The notes: generated by a model not told the origin, from the letters alone. A stretch of 64,000 nucleotides of DNA from Chloroflexota bacterium (GCA_016202545.1 JACQON010000002.1:37983-101982); one strand, 5' to 3'. Positions 18,138-27,310 are shown, counted from the stretch's first letter. A program made the numbers and translations.

Positions 18138-18655
18138 CAGCCTTTTTCCTCCCCGGAAGCCCTGACCGCCTTTATAGTTCGGACAAGGTCAATAATCATC
18201 ATGATGAAGAGCAGGATGACGCCAATGAGCATGGTCAGCTGGGGCCACTCCAGAGGTACACGCAACCAGTGTCCGCTCCTTTCTCCATACTTATGCGAAT
18301 TTGCCCACAGGCTATAATAGGACTTAATTAGCACCGGGACGAAGGCAGTTGCGATAATCAGGGTTACCAGCTTCAGCCGCTTTTGAACCTTAGCCGGTAG
18401 TCTGCTAACCACGATGTCAACCGTAATATGCCCTTTCGCTCTCCAGGTGTAAGCTGTGCCTATGAATATTAAGGCTACCAGCATGTAGGCACTGATTTCA
18501 TCGGCAAGGCCAAACGGGTGCCTGAAGAAATACCTGGCGACCACCTCAACCAGGACCAGTATCATCATGACAAAAGTCAGCCAGGAAACAAGGTCAACGG
18601 CGACTATATTGAATATAGTCTCAATAATCTTGCTTTTCGGGACAATCCGCTTCAT
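18137..18655 (-). CDS. dctQ: TRAP transporter small permease (DctQ)
   Basis: Small TRAP permease subunit, 172 residues with four hydrophobic segments. The FRHPFGLADEISAYMLV stretch is the typical DctQ signature (a W/F-x-G-x-x-DE region near residue 50). It pairs with the adjacent DctM and the DctP binding protein upstream. The gap of 174 bases to dctP is larger than the gap to dctM and holds a strong hairpin, which could set binding protein above permease in amount. Paralog of the DctQ at 62201-62695. Confidence 0.9.
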   Translation of the reverse strand: MKRIVPKSKIIETIFNIVAVDLVSWLTFVMMILVLVEVVARYFFRHPFGLADEISAYMLVALIFIGTAYTWRAKGHITVDIVVSRLPAKVQKRLKLVTLIIATAFVPVLIKSYYSLWANSHKYGERSGHWLRVPLEWPQLTMLIGVILLFIMMIIDLVRTIKAVRASGEEKG

Positions 18656-18778
18656 CTAGTCTTCTATCCATGGCACCGGCTCTCTGCAGTATGGGACTGA
18701 GCCACGTACCATCTATCAACCTTCGTTTTCTGCCCAGCTTGTCCTACTTGTTCAGCCGTCATCAAGGATAAAACCGCA

Positions 18779-18813
18779 GGAAGCAACGGGGGTTGGTTAT
18801 CCCCGTTGCTTCC
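18779..18813 (-). terminator. Strong stem-loop between dctP and dctQ
   Basis: A perfect 13-bp inverted repeat (18779-18791 and 18801-18813) with a 9-base loop lies 16 bases past the dctP stop. On the minus strand it is followed by TGCGGTTTTATCC, only a weak U-run, so partial termination or mRNA 3'-end protection is more likely than full termination. It would favour binding protein over permease. The stem core is GGAAGCAACGGGG. Confidence 0.6.
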
Positions 18814-18829
18814 TTAGCCCTATTAGCGG

Positions 18830-19987
18830 TTATTTAGGATTGGGATTGAAAGCTCTAATGTCAGCTAGAGCACTCTTGACTAAAGGCAGAACCTCCGGGC
18901 CATGAGGACCGGCAATCTTAAGCCACTCATCCTCGACGCTCTTCGTCATCTCCACCGCCTTGTCCCAGTCAGCAAAGGGTACGTATTCCAAACCAGCTTG
19001 CTTCAGAAAATCAAAGCTCGCGAGATACGAGTCATGTGAAGAAAGGTTAACCATATAATCCATTGCCGTAGCTACCTGGCGAAGCGCCTGCTGCAGGTCA
19101 GGTGGTAGCGAATCATACTTCTTGGCATTCATACCAGTAACCAGCGGCCAGAGGGAGCCAAACGGCAAGGTTGTGAAATATTTGGTAACCTTGTGCAGGC
19201 CTAACGGGCTGATTGCATAATCCGGGAGAGTAACCGCCGCATCAAGCAGACCTGACTGCAGCGATGGTACCACTTCGCTTCCCGGCATGGTTACACTGGC
19301 TAATCCCATAGCTTTGGCCGACATAGCGTGGATAAGACCCGCTACCCTTACCTTTAAACCCTTCAGGTCATCCAGTTTAGCAATCTTTTTGTTGCTGAAC
19401 AGGATGAGCTGTCCGCCGCCATCATTAGCACCCAGATAGGTAATCCCCGCCGTTTCCCGGTAGATTTTGTCCAGCAGCCCCTTCAATTTCGGGTTTTCAA
19501 ACAGGACAAGCTGTTCCACCCGGTTCTGTTCCTCTTCAGAGGTAAGAAGCCCGGGTATGTCTGACCAGTTCCAGATTGGATAGGTTCCAGCATACCAGGG
19601 AATGGGAATATCTCCCACGTCTGCCTTGCCTTCCCTAAGGGCAGTAACCAGCTCCATGGAGGGAAACATCTTGGAGACAATCTTAAGCTGTAGTCGCCCG
19701 CCGCTAAACTCATCAAGCAGCCTTTGCATTTGTCCACCGGGTCTATACATCCGTCCATACCCGCGGATTGGTCCCCAGAAATCATTCCAGGCAAAGGTTA
19801 AGGTAAAGACTTCTTTAGACGGCGTTGGCGTGGGTGTCGGCGTCGGTGTTGCAGTTGGCGTCGGTTTCGGCGCCGGAGTTGGAGTTGGTGTCGGTGTTGG
19901 AGTAGGTGTAGGCGTGGGAGCACACGCGCTAGCAAGCAGAGTCAAGCCCAATACTAATACCGTAAACATAGCTACCAGTTTTCTCAT
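18830..19987 (-). CDS. dctP: TRAP transporter substrate-binding lipoprotein (DctP)
   Basis: DctP/TRAP-type extracytoplasmic binding protein, 385 residues. The lipoprotein signal ends in lipobox ASAC (Cys near residue 22), then a long PTPTPTP repeat linker runs to about residue 58. The mature domain contains GQLILFSNKKIAKLDDLKGL then KVRVAG, where Arg of the family's RxxG-like site binds the carboxylate, and MNAKKYDSLPPDLQQALRQ. It heads the dctP-dctQ-dctM-ubiD order. A strong hairpin follows it. It resembles the DctP proteins at 49090 and 62773 in the second half (SLPPDLQ, EVLPLVK-type end), so three related DctP copies occur in the window. Confidence 0.92.
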   Translation of the reverse strand: MRKLVAMFTVLVLGLTLLASACAPTPTPTPTPTPTPTPAPKPTPTATPTPTPTPTPSKEVFTLTFAWNDFWGPIRGYGRMYRPGGQMQRLLDEFSGGRLQLKIVSKMFPSMELVTALREGKADVGDIPIPWYAGTYPIWNWSDIPGLLTSEEEQNRVEQLVLFENPKLKGLLDKIYRETAGITYLGANDGGGQLILFSNKKIAKLDDLKGLKVRVAGLIHAMSAKAMGLASVTMPGSEVVPSLQSGLLDAAVTLPDYAISPLGLHKVTKYFTTLPFGSLWPLVTGMNAKKYDSLPPDLQQALRQVATAMDYMVNLSSHDSYLASFDFLKQAGLEYVPFADWDKAVEMTKSVEDEWLKIAGPHGPEVLPLVKSALADIRAFNPNPK

Positions 19988-20087
19988 TTGAATTACCCCC
20001 TTCCTCTTTTTGTTCCGCTGGATGCTTCATCGGCTTACATATCCCGCCTCCTTTTAGGCAAATTATCAGCTTAACCTGGCTGTACAA

Positions 20088-21665
20088 TTACAGCTTCACC
20101 CTCTGTTTGGCCAGTTTTTCGCCAGTCTGGTAATGCTCGCCTCTGAGGGCAAGCTCAGCTTCCTCTTGGTTCTCCTCTGTCCAGTAACCAAGGGAATACC
20201 CATGCCACGGCACCTTGGCGCTTAGCCTGGGTAACCCTTCCTCCTCCCAGATTTGCCTCGCCCTCTCCATGAACTCCCTCCTGGGCAGAGATACCGGGGG
20301 GTAGGCCCAATTCATGGTGGCATCTATCAGCATGGCTGAGCCGCCTGTAGGGGGAGGATATTCATCCTCTTCTGGTGGTGCAGCTATCGAAGGGTCCAAC
20401 GCAGCTATCATTCCTTGAACTATACGGACATCTCGATGGGGCTGCACTCTATAGCTCAAAGCCCAGTTGACCGAGTCGGCATCACGCGGGTCAATATCTT
20501 CGTCCACTGCTATCACAACTTTGCGCCATGGAATCAGGACCACAGCGCCATTTAGAACTTGCCAAACCTGAGCCGGGTAGGACTTCTTCATCTTGATGAC
20601 GCAGTATGGTGCTGCACCACAGCTTTCATGAAGCGCCACCTCTAAAACCGGCAGGCCACAGTCATAGCGCAGAAATTTATATAAACGCGCTTCATCTCCC
20701 GTCCCTCGTATCTTGCTGCTTTCGCTAGGCGGGAATTGGCTGATAAAAGCATGGTAGATTGGGTTACGACGATGGGTGATGCAGGTAACATTAAAGTAGG
20801 GTTGTATCCTCTCTAGCCCCATATAGCCCGGAAACTCACCGAAGGGAGCTTCCCTTTCCATAGAATCAGTAGGCAATTCGCCTTCAATCACTATCTCGGC
20901 TGTCGCTGGCACTTCTATATCCACGGTTTTGCATTTGACCAGTTCTATCGGTTCGCCGGCAATACCCCCAGCTACGGCATACTCATCAACACCATAGGGG
21001 ACTTTGGTCACGCCAACATAGGCTATGGCTGGGCTGGTTCCCAGGACAATAGCCGCTTCCAGCGGTTTCCCTAGCTCCCGACACTTCTCCCATTGCAACC
21101 TGGCGTGCTGATAACCCTCAGCTTCTATTCCGGTCCTGGTCTGACTTTTGAGCATGGCTCTGTAAACGCCAATGTTCCTTGTTCCCGTCTCCGGGTCTTT
21201 GGTCACCCAGCAGGGTGAACTTAGGTAAGGGGCATTGTCAAACCCCGGAGTAGATATAGGGACGGGGAACTCGTCAAGGCCACCGTGTTCCAATAGATTA
21301 TCGCCCACATGTATTTCTTCATGGACAGGGCCATCCTTGACTATCCTGGGCTCAACGGGATGAAGCTGAGCCTGGCTCCACTTCTCCATAATCTCGTCAG
21401 GCTGGCACATCATTCCTATGGCATAAACTTGCTTTGATGCAGCACAGGAAGCTACCAGTACAGGGATGTCATAGCGTTTGCCCTTAGCGTCTACCACATT
21501 TTCAAACAAAAAGGCCTTCCTTTCTTCTTCAGGAAGGCCACGGAACTGCCACCTTACCAAAGGCATTAACTCGGTATCCTTATTTATTTCCCTTTTCATT
21601 ATCACTAGCTTGTTATTTGCCTCCAGGGCTTTGACATGCTCTCTCAAGTCTTTGTAGTACGCCAT
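20088..21665 (-). CDS. UbiD family decarboxylase (UbiD-3)
   Basis: Largest UbiD copy here, 525 residues from the ATG at 21665, which has a GGGGG-type ribosome site and replaces a nine-codon upstream extension of the frame. Arg169 sits in NIGVYR, and Glu272 and Glu277 lie in E-A-P-F-G-E, so the catalytic trio is intact. It has a C-terminal extension of about 50 residues (RARQIWEEEGLPRL to TGEKLAKQRVKL) that UbiD-1, -2 and -4 lack, and a relic of the same extension is found at 15133-15265. It is 27 bases downstream of a ferredoxin gene, grouping it with the flavoprotein/ferredoxin pair upstream. Confidence 0.88.
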   Translation of the reverse strand: MAYYKDLREHVKALEANNKLVIMKREINKDTELMPLVRWQFRGLPEEERKAFLFENVVDAKGKRYDIPVLVASCAASKQVYAIGMMCQPDEIMEKWSQAQLHPVEPRIVKDGPVHEEIHVGDNLLEHGGLDEFPVPISTPGFDNAPYLSSPCWVTKDPETGTRNIGVYRAMLKSQTRTGIEAEGYQHARLQWEKCRELGKPLEAAIVLGTSPAIAYVGVTKVPYGVDEYAVAGGIAGEPIELVKCKTVDIEVPATAEIVIEGELPTDSMEREAPFGEFPGYMGLERIQPYFNVTCITHRRNPIYHAFISQFPPSESSKIRGTGDEARLYKFLRYDCGLPVLEVALHESCGAAPYCVIKMKKSYPAQVWQVLNGAVVLIPWRKVVIAVDEDIDPRDADSVNWALSYRVQPHRDVRIVQGMIAALDPSIAAPPEEDEYPPPTGGSAMLIDATMNWAYPPVSLPRREFMERARQIWEEEGLPRLSAKVPWHGYSLGYWTEENQEEAELALRGEHYQTGEKLAKQRVKL

Positions 21666-21692
21666 TATATCAACCCCCTTTAAAACAAGCAA

Positions 21693-21887
21693 TTATTCCT
21701 GGCAGATGGTAATCGCCTCCCTGGGACAATCTTTTGCGCATACATAGCATCCCTGACAATCCTCAATGTACCATATGCAGGCCTTCCCCCTCTCTCTGTC
21801 CATCCTGATGACGTCTTCCATGCAGGAATCTTCGCAGATGCCACAGCCGGTGCAAGCGGACTCGTCTATTATCTTGATACTGTTCAT
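21693..21887 (-). CDS. Two-cluster 4Fe-4S ferredoxin
   Basis: A 64-residue ferredoxin with motifs CTGCGICEDSC and CQGCYVCAKDCP for two [4Fe-4S] clusters. The first motif ends in CMED rather than CP, a mild variation. It starts four bases after the flavoprotein stop and probably forms the electron-transfer subunit of that enzyme, just as the 82-residue ferredoxin does for the flavoprotein at 2322-4091. UbiD-3 follows 27 bases later. Confidence 0.87.
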   Translation of the reverse strand: MNSIKIIDESACTGCGICEDSCMEDVIRMDRERGKACIWYIEDCQGCYVCAKDCPREAITICQE

Positions 21888-21891
21888 TGAT

Positions 21892-23655
21892 TTAGCTCAA
21901 TTTTACTGCCTTGCCGAGTATATCCTCTTCGGTAGATGTGTCAGAGAAAAGATGTAACTGGTCGAATCTCTCCCTCGGTGGAGGATAAGGATATTCTTCT
22001 ATTGGCAATGGCTCATACCGTATCTTTATCTCCCCATCCTCCTTCTTGACGTTTATCCATTTCAACCAGTTTATATTGTCAGTCTCGGGGAAATCTTCCC
22101 TCAATGAAGCCCTCCTGGTCTCTTTTCTGAGGATGCTGGCCAGGCATATAACTTCTGAGACCTCTAGAAAACTACACAATGTATGGACTTTAGCCAGCTC
22201 GTGCGGGTTCTCCGCCGCCAGCCGGGGAATATCTTCTGCCTTTATCTTCTTGATTTCCTCTATCGCCTTCTTTAACCTTTCTTCATGCATTATTAAGCCT
22301 ATGCCATCCCTGGCTATCCTTTCAGCCTTTGCCCATATGTCGCCAAAAGAAACTCCGTCTTTAGTCAACGGGGCCACCATGAACCCCTTCATCTGTTTAG
22401 CCTGCTCTTCAGCTATCTTTGGCATCTCCACTGTTGAGGCATACTTAGCTGCATTCTCACCAGCCCAGGACCCCATTACTGAACCCGCTGGCAAAGCGAC
22501 AATACACGCTCCTGCATTATCCGAGTTGTCACCCGCAGCATATAGTCCTGGAATAGATGTTTCGCCTTTATCATTTATTCTTGCCCCGCCAGCTTCACCT
22601 ACTAGATGAGGATACGTCCACACAATATATTCAATTTTATCCCTGGTTATATCCTTCCCCGCCGCCTCAAGGTTGGCGATTACCAGGGGAATAGCAGTTC
22701 TAACCAATCTGAACTGTTCAGGGGTAAAGTGAGTCATATCCAGCCCTATCGGTCCTCGCCCCTCTCTAAGCTCATTCAATGTAGCAGCGTTCAGGAGCCA
22801 CCTTTCTGTCTGTTCTTTTCTGACCGGGTCAAGCTTTTCCATGTACCTTTTTCCCAGCCGATTGGTCATTATAGCACCCTGGCCCATGACAATATTTATG
22901 GTTGAACCAATGGAAGCATGAATCGGGTGAACGCCCCTTACCGCCGGTCGGTCTAGCCCGTTTAACTCTGCGCCGACTCTAATCGCCATAGCATGACCGT
23001 CCCCACCCTGATAGTAGGGCACGTGCTCGGCATAGGGTAGTTTCCAACCTCCTGCACACAAGATAGTGGCCTTGCTTCTAAACAGGTAAATGTCGCCATT
23101 TTGCGTGTTGAAGCCTACCGCACCGACTACCCTGCCACTTGTCGGAAGCCTCCCATCAGAGGTCAGAAGTTCGGTTATCATTACCCTGTTGACCACTCTT
23201 ACCCCGCGGCGGCGCACCTCATTCCCCAGGGCCAACATTAGCTGTCGTCCACTGCCAGACAGTACGGCAGTGCGTGTAGATATACTGCCATGGCCTCTCA
23301 CCCGCACCAATGTCCCGTCCCTCTTCTCCCACTTCACTCCCCATTTATCCATCTCCTGTAGGGATTGGTAAGTTTGCAGGAGCGCCTTTCTCGATACTTT
23401 CTGGTCCATCAAATATACGGTAGCTAGACAACCCTCCTTAAGCGCATCCTCAATATTGTCCTCCGCTGGGTCGAAATGATGGAATACGCCGGAAGCCAAG
23501 CAGCTTGCACCACTTCTGCCGACAACCGCCCTATCCACTACAGTTACCTCCGCTCCGGCTGCCTTAGCCTTTATGGCGGCAAATGCCCCGGCTATCCCAC
23601 AACCAATCACTAAAACATCTGTGTCAACAATTCTGCCAACGTCTTCAATCCCCAT
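21892..23655 (-). CDS. FAD-dependent fumarate reductase/succinate dehydrogenase-like flavoprotein
   Basis: Flavoprotein of 587 residues in the FAD_binding_2 family. VIGCGIAGAFAAIKAKAAGA near residue 16 is the dinucleotide fold, GGDGHAMAIRVGAEL is the mid-protein active-site segment, and IPGLYAAGDNSDNAGACIVALP is the late FAD motif. It is the paralog of the flavoprotein at 2322-4091: both end with a DFPETDNINWLKW / DYPYTDNINWLKW segment and a Pro-rich tail, and both are followed by a ferredoxin. The pair probably acts on a compound connected with UbiD-3. Direction and substrate are not readable. Confidence 0.83.
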   Translation of the reverse strand: MGIEDVGRIVDTDVLVIGCGIAGAFAAIKAKAAGAEVTVVDRAVVGRSGASCLASGVFHHFDPAEDNIEDALKEGCLATVYLMDQKVSRKALLQTYQSLQEMDKWGVKWEKRDGTLVRVRGHGSISTRTAVLSGSGRQLMLALGNEVRRRGVRVVNRVMITELLTSDGRLPTSGRVVGAVGFNTQNGDIYLFRSKATILCAGGWKLPYAEHVPYYQGGDGHAMAIRVGAELNGLDRPAVRGVHPIHASIGSTINIVMGQGAIMTNRLGKRYMEKLDPVRKEQTERWLLNAATLNELREGRGPIGLDMTHFTPEQFRLVRTAIPLVIANLEAAGKDITRDKIEYIVWTYPHLVGEAGGARINDKGETSIPGLYAAGDNSDNAGACIVALPAGSVMGSWAGENAAKYASTVEMPKIAEEQAKQMKGFMVAPLTKDGVSFGDIWAKAERIARDGIGLIMHEERLKKAIEEIKKIKAEDIPRLAAENPHELAKVHTLCSFLEVSEVICLASILRKETRRASLREDFPETDNINWLKWINVKKEDGEIKIRYEPLPIEEYPYPPPRERFDQLHLFSDTSTEEDILGKAVKLS

Positions 23656-23703
23656 CTTGCCTTCTCTCGCCTTTACCGAGTACCCACGAACGCTACAAAT
23701 CTT

Positions 23704-24999
23704 CTAACTTACTGGACGGTTGAAGATTCCCTCCAGCCCGGCTTTTTTGACCTCGCTAACAATGTCCTCATTCTTTTCCCGGTAGACTCCTAAGGACTTC
23801 AGGGTATCAACGTTCGTCAGCGGAGACTTGGGTACTCCTCCCTGAGTTCTAGCTTCTATCTGTTGACCTACGTAACTATTGAAGGCGCCAAGCGCCAGCG
23901 CTTTGGGTAGTTCCAGAGACTGCATTCCCCTGGCTTTCCTTACTGCGTTGTAGCCAGCCAGGTCGCCGGAACAGGCCACATCTATGACAGCTACAGTCCC
24001 GGCTTTGGTTCCAGCACATAATACATTTTTGAATCCATCTACCTCCATGGTGTTCTTACGGGCGACAACATTCAGCCCGAAAACCAGGTGCCCCCTGGCG
24101 CCAACGGCGGGAGAGGCGATAACTGAGTCCTCGAGCCCGGCAAAACGCCTCAAAGACCTCGCGTATCGCGGTGACCCGTTGGCGGTTACCTTAACCTGCC
24201 CGCCGACGTCCACGATAAGCAAATTTTCACTTATAAGGGGCTGTCCCATAAGCGGCATTTGGTACGACCACGCCCTCTTGGCTCTGTCCATATCTGGCTC
24301 GACACCTTCGGGGATGGACATGAAGACATACCCCTTTTCCTTAAGTTGCCGCTGGTAGGCCTCCGACAGACTGGCTATGGGCACCAGAACCGAAGTGCCC
24401 AGCACGCCGGGTTTGCCATGAGCGTTTAACTGCGAGAGGGTTTTTACCTTCTTATCAACCAGCCCTTTGGGATTACCGAAGTAGGGGCATCTCAGGATAC
24501 AGCCCACACACCCGTAGCCGAATTCGGTGCAGCCTTTAATCCCTGTCGCCGTACCGGTAGCGTCAACAAAGGCATCTCCGCTAATCTCGGTTTTATCCTG
24601 AAGTATCACCGCCTTGACGCTATCTCCGCTCATCTTAATATCGGAGACTGTCTTGCAAAGCATCACGCTAATGCCGTTTTCTTTGGCCACCCGCTGCATC
24701 CTGGCATCCAGTTTGGTCAGGTTGTATAACATGGCCCTATCCAGACCTGGCATGGTGACCTCTTTATGAGTGGCGATGGGATAAAGGACATCATCGTACA
24801 AGCTTGCTCCCCCCAGCGCTCTCTCTTCAGTAAGCGGCATGTAAGCGCCTGAGCCGACCATGCCAATCCCGGCAACCAGTGCAATCCCCCCAAGCATGTC
24901 CGTTCTTTCAATCAGTACCACCTCATCGGCTCCCGTTCTCTTGGCTACCATAGCCGCGCTGAAGCCGGCTGCGCCTCCCCCAACCACGACGACTTTCAT
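23704..24999 (-). CDS. FAD-dependent oxidoreductase with Cys-rich insertion
   Basis: Flavoprotein of 431 residues starting with VVVVGGGAAGFSAAMVAKR, the FAD/NAD dinucleotide fold, and containing DAFVDATGTATGIKG and LCAGTKAGTVAVIDVACSGDLAGYNA for the second part of the FAD site. A GYGCVGCILRCP stretch near residue 170 has three close cysteines that could hold a metal cluster or act in redox. AAAGGAG before the ATG at 24999 supports the start. It is the first gene of the 23-kb minus-strand run, 48 bases before the next flavoprotein. Likely role is a reductase or dehydrogenase in the same acid-degrading route. Confidence 0.78.
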   Translation of the reverse strand: MKVVVVGGGAAGFSAAMVAKRTGADEVVLIERTDMLGGIALVAGIGMVGSGAYMPLTEERALGGASLYDDVLYPIATHKEVTMPGLDRAMLYNLTKLDARMQRVAKENGISVMLCKTVSDIKMSGDSVKAVILQDKTEISGDAFVDATGTATGIKGCTEFGYGCVGCILRCPYFGNPKGLVDKKVKTLSQLNAHGKPGVLGTSVLVPIASLSEAYQRQLKEKGYVFMSIPEGVEPDMDRAKRAWSYQMPLMGQPLISENLLIVDVGGQVKVTANGSPRYARSLRRFAGLEDSVIASPAVGARGHLVFGLNVVARKNTMEVDGFKNVLCAGTKAGTVAVIDVACSGDLAGYNAVRKARGMQSLELPKALALGAFNSYVGQQIEARTQGGVPKSPLTNVDTLKSLGVYREKNEDIVSEVKKAGLEGIFNRPVS

Positions 25000-25146
25000 T
25001 GTTTTACTCCTTTCTTTTTATGAAAATTTAAGAACCACTCTTTATTGGCTCTCCTGCGGGGAAGACAGGTTACATGAAGTCCGACCACTTTTTCCACAAC
25101 TTCGCGTGGGCTAATTCATAGCACATCTTTTTGTTAATGTCAAAAG

Positions 25147-25163
25147 CCCGGCTAAAAACCGGG
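25147..25163 (-). terminator. Probable rho-independent terminator after argS
   Basis: The inverted repeat CCCGG-N7-CCGGG lies about 47 bases past the argS stop. On the minus-strand transcript it is followed by a CTTTTG stretch. The stem can be lengthened with one bulge. It separates argS from the start of the FAD oxidoreductase run. Confidence 0.5.
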
Positions 25164-25209
25164 GGTTTCGTTTCCAGGTCGCCGGGCGGCCGGGTCACTG
25201 GCAGCCGGC

Positions 25210-26874
25210 CTACATGCTCTCCGGTGCCGTCATCCCCATGAGGTGAAGCGTTTTGGCCAGGACAGTCTTGGCTGCCTCAACCAGCTTGAGGCGGGACCCG
25301 GTCAACGCCCCATCCTGGGAGATGACCCGGCACTGCTTATAGAAGACATGGAATACCGTGGCCAGGTCCTGAGCATAGTAGGTGAGATGATGCGGCTCCA
25401 TGGTCTGGACCACAATCTCTATCAGCTCCGGCAGAAGCAGCATCTTGCGTATCAGGGTCAACTCCGGCTCACTGACCAGCAGGGAGACATCCCCATCATG
25501 GTAGTCAATCCCCCTCTGCTGCGCCAGGCGCAGAATGCTGGCAATGCGGGCATGGGCATACTGGACGTAGTAGACGGGGTTGTCCGGCGACTCCTTTTTG
25601 GCCAGCTCGATGTCAAAGTCCATCTGGCTGTCCGCCGAGCGGGAGAGGAAGAAAAAGCGGCAGGCATCGGCTCCGACTTCTTCCACCAGCTCACGCAAGG
25701 TGACGATGTCGCCGCTGCGCTTGGAAATGCGCACCATCTCATCGCCCCGGCGCAGGGTGACCATCTGGGAGATTATCACCGTGAACCGCTCGGGGTCGAG
25801 TCCCAGGGCGCTGATAACCGCCTTCATACGGGAGACATGGCCCTGGTGGTCAGCCCCCCAGATGTTGATTACCCGGTCAAACTTGCGCTCCAGGAACTTG
25901 TTGTAGTGATAGGCGATGTCAGAGGCGAAATAGGTAGGTGAGCCATCGCCGCGCACCACCACGTTGTCCTTATCTTCACCCAGTGCGGTGGAGGCAAACC
26001 ACGTTGCCCCTTCCCTGTCGGCCAGGTAGCTTCCCTGGCGCAGCAGCGACATCGCCTTCTGGTACTGCCCGCCGCTATAGAGGCTGCGCTCGCTGAACCA
26101 GACATCGAAGCGTACCCCCAGCATATCGAGGTCGCTGCGAATCCACTCCATCACCCTGGCGTGGCCGATTTCCCCCAGCCGTGACACCGCCTCCGGCTCG
26201 GGCAGGGCGAGAAACTGGTCGCCATGCTCGGCGATGACTTCCCTGGCCAGGTCAATCATATAGGCACCGTGATACCCGTCCGGGGGCACCTCAGCCTCAA
26301 CGCCCAGGGCCTGCCGGTAATGGGCATAGAGCGAGCGGTTGAAGGCGTCTATCTGGCTACCGGCATCGTTGACATAGTACTCCTTTTCCACCTTGTAGCT
26401 TGCGGCGGATAAGACATTGGCCAGGGTGCTGCCCAGGATAGCGCCGCGGCCATGCCCCACATGGAGGGGCCCGGTAGGGTTGACGCTGACAAACTCCAGT
26501 TGCACCCGGCTGCCCCGGCCGAGGTCGAGGTCTCCGTAAGACTCGCCAGCCTGGAGAATGCCATCAACCTGCCCGGTCAGCCAGTCGGTCTTAAGTGTGA
26601 AGTTGATAAACCCCGGCGGCGCTACGCTGATATTGCCGACCTCCGGGCCGCGAACTATGAGTCCGGCCAGCTCCCCGGCGATGGTCAGCGGGTTGGCCCC
26701 GATGACCCTGGCCAGTTTCAACGGCAGGCTTGAGGCATAGTCCCCGTAGGCCGAGTTCTGGGGGCGCTCCACCGTGATGTCAGGCAAAGCCACCGCAGGC
26801 AGCTTGCCCTGTTGCTGCGCCCGGCTGACGGCCTCCGTCAGCAGCTCTATAAGTTTCTGTTTGATAAGCGTCAT
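25210..26874 (-). CDS. argS: Arginyl-tRNA synthetase
   Basis: Class I aminoacyl-tRNA synthetase that charges tRNA-Arg, 554 residues, normal length. The N-terminal additional domain (about 1-100) is followed by [14 protein letters not shown] (the HIGH motif), a [12 protein letters not shown] segment and a degenerate KMSKS-like ISKRSG. The C-terminal DALR anticodon-binding domain ends in [12 protein letters not shown]. It marks the left end of the core-gene stretch and lies upstream of the metabolic island on the same strand. Probably monocistronic, with its own -10 box and terminator. Confidence 0.96.
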   Translation of the reverse strand: MTLIKQKLIELLTEAVSRAQQQGKLPAVALPDITVERPQNSAYGDYASSLPLKLARVIGANPLTIAGELAGLIVRGPEVGNISVAPPGFINFTLKTDWLTGQVDGILQAGESYGDLDLGRGSRVQLEFVSVNPTGPLHVGHGRGAILGSTLANVLSAASYKVEKEYYVNDAGSQIDAFNRSLYAHYRQALGVEAEVPPDGYHGAYMIDLAREVIAEHGDQFLALPEPEAVSRLGEIGHARVMEWIRSDLDMLGVRFDVWFSERSLYSGGQYQKAMSLLRQGSYLADREGATWFASTALGEDKDNVVVRGDGSPTYFASDIAYHYNKFLERKFDRVINIWGADHQGHVSRMKAVISALGLDPERFTVIISQMVTLRRGDEMVRISKRSGDIVTLRELVEEVGADACRFFFLSRSADSQMDFDIELAKKESPDNPVYYVQYAHARIASILRLAQQRGIDYHDGDVSLLVSEPELTLIRKMLLLPELIEIVVQTMEPHHLTYYAQDLATVFHVFYKQCRVISQDGALTGSRLKLVEAAKTVLAKTLHLMGMTAPESM

Positions 26875-26924
26875 CTTACAGTAAGCTATCGGTTCCTAAT
26901 CAGCGCCTGCTGGCGCACAGGTAG

Positions 26925-26930
26925 ATTATA
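26925..26930 (-). promoter_or_regulatory. Candidate -10 box for argS
   Basis: A perfect TATAAT on the minus strand lies 50 bases before the argS ATG. At 17-base spacing the -35 position reads TTACGT, a poor match, so the call rests on the -10 only. Confidence 0.35.
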
Positions 26931-26993
26931 ACACAAGGCCACGGCACACGTAAGGGGGCGTACTCGTTCGTATGATTAGTGACACTTTATGTT

Positions 26994-27110
26994 CACCTCA
27001 CCCCCTTATTCCCCCTCTCCTTGAAGGAGAGGGGGAGGAAAATAGAAAGAAGGGGGCCATGCCCCCTTCTTTAAAAACATTTCCCCTTCCCCTGATTTTA
27101 GGGGAAGGGG
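26994..27110. repeat. Double-hairpin intergenic repeat, copy A
   Basis: Palindromic intergenic element. After CCTCACCCC comes a first hairpin (CCCCCTCTCCTT against AGGAGAGGGGG, 27011-27035). A second follows (AGAAGGGGG against CCCCCTTCT, about 27048-27070), then a third G/C-rich one (27081-27110). The first two hairpins and the lead CCTCACCCC recur at 42761-42842 with different bases in the loops, so this is a dispersed repeat family rather than a single terminator. It sits between argS and the SRPBCC gene. Confidence 0.65.
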
Positions 27111-27188
27111 ACTAAGAGGATAGGGTCACAACATTTGAGGAAGAGAGACAGAAAGATAGTAAGCCTGCCACTAATCTACCTGAACTAG

Positions 27189-27270
27189 CCCAGGGGGGCA
27201 CTCTTCATGCCAGGCTCATAGCCCGAAGGCCGCCGGGTCAAATCCAGTTCACCGCTAACAAATTTGAAGC
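27189..27270 (+). pseudogene. tRNA-Met-like remnant (3' half recognisable)
   Basis: The segment around 27210-27260 resembles the 3' half of an initiator-type tRNA-Met. It has an anticodon loop CTCATAG (anticodon CAT), then CCCGAAGG, then a T-loop-like GTCAAATCC, then an AACA end. Stems are imperfect: the anticodon stem has two mismatches, the T-stem one, and no matching 5' acceptor strand is seen. It therefore looks like a decayed or partial tRNA. It stands at the left edge of the toxin-antitoxin patch, where integration often targets tRNA ends. Confidence 0.35.
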
Positions 27271-27310
27271 TATGAAGCTCATGGATAGTCGAAAAAAAAC
27301 AGGAGGGCTT

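Noticed and set aside
19800..19920. Short tandem repeat that could be a minisatellite or CRISPR
   Set aside because: The repeats are codons for PTPTPTP in a lipoprotein linker, in frame, with no spacers of constant length.
25243..25941. 232-codon frame antisense to argS
   Set aside because: argS is certain on the minus strand; the antisense frame is a composition effect.
27011..27035. Simple rho-independent terminator after the SRPBCC gene
   Set aside because: The hairpin belongs to a longer element repeated at 42776-42800 and lacks a U-run, so a dispersed repeat is the better explanation.
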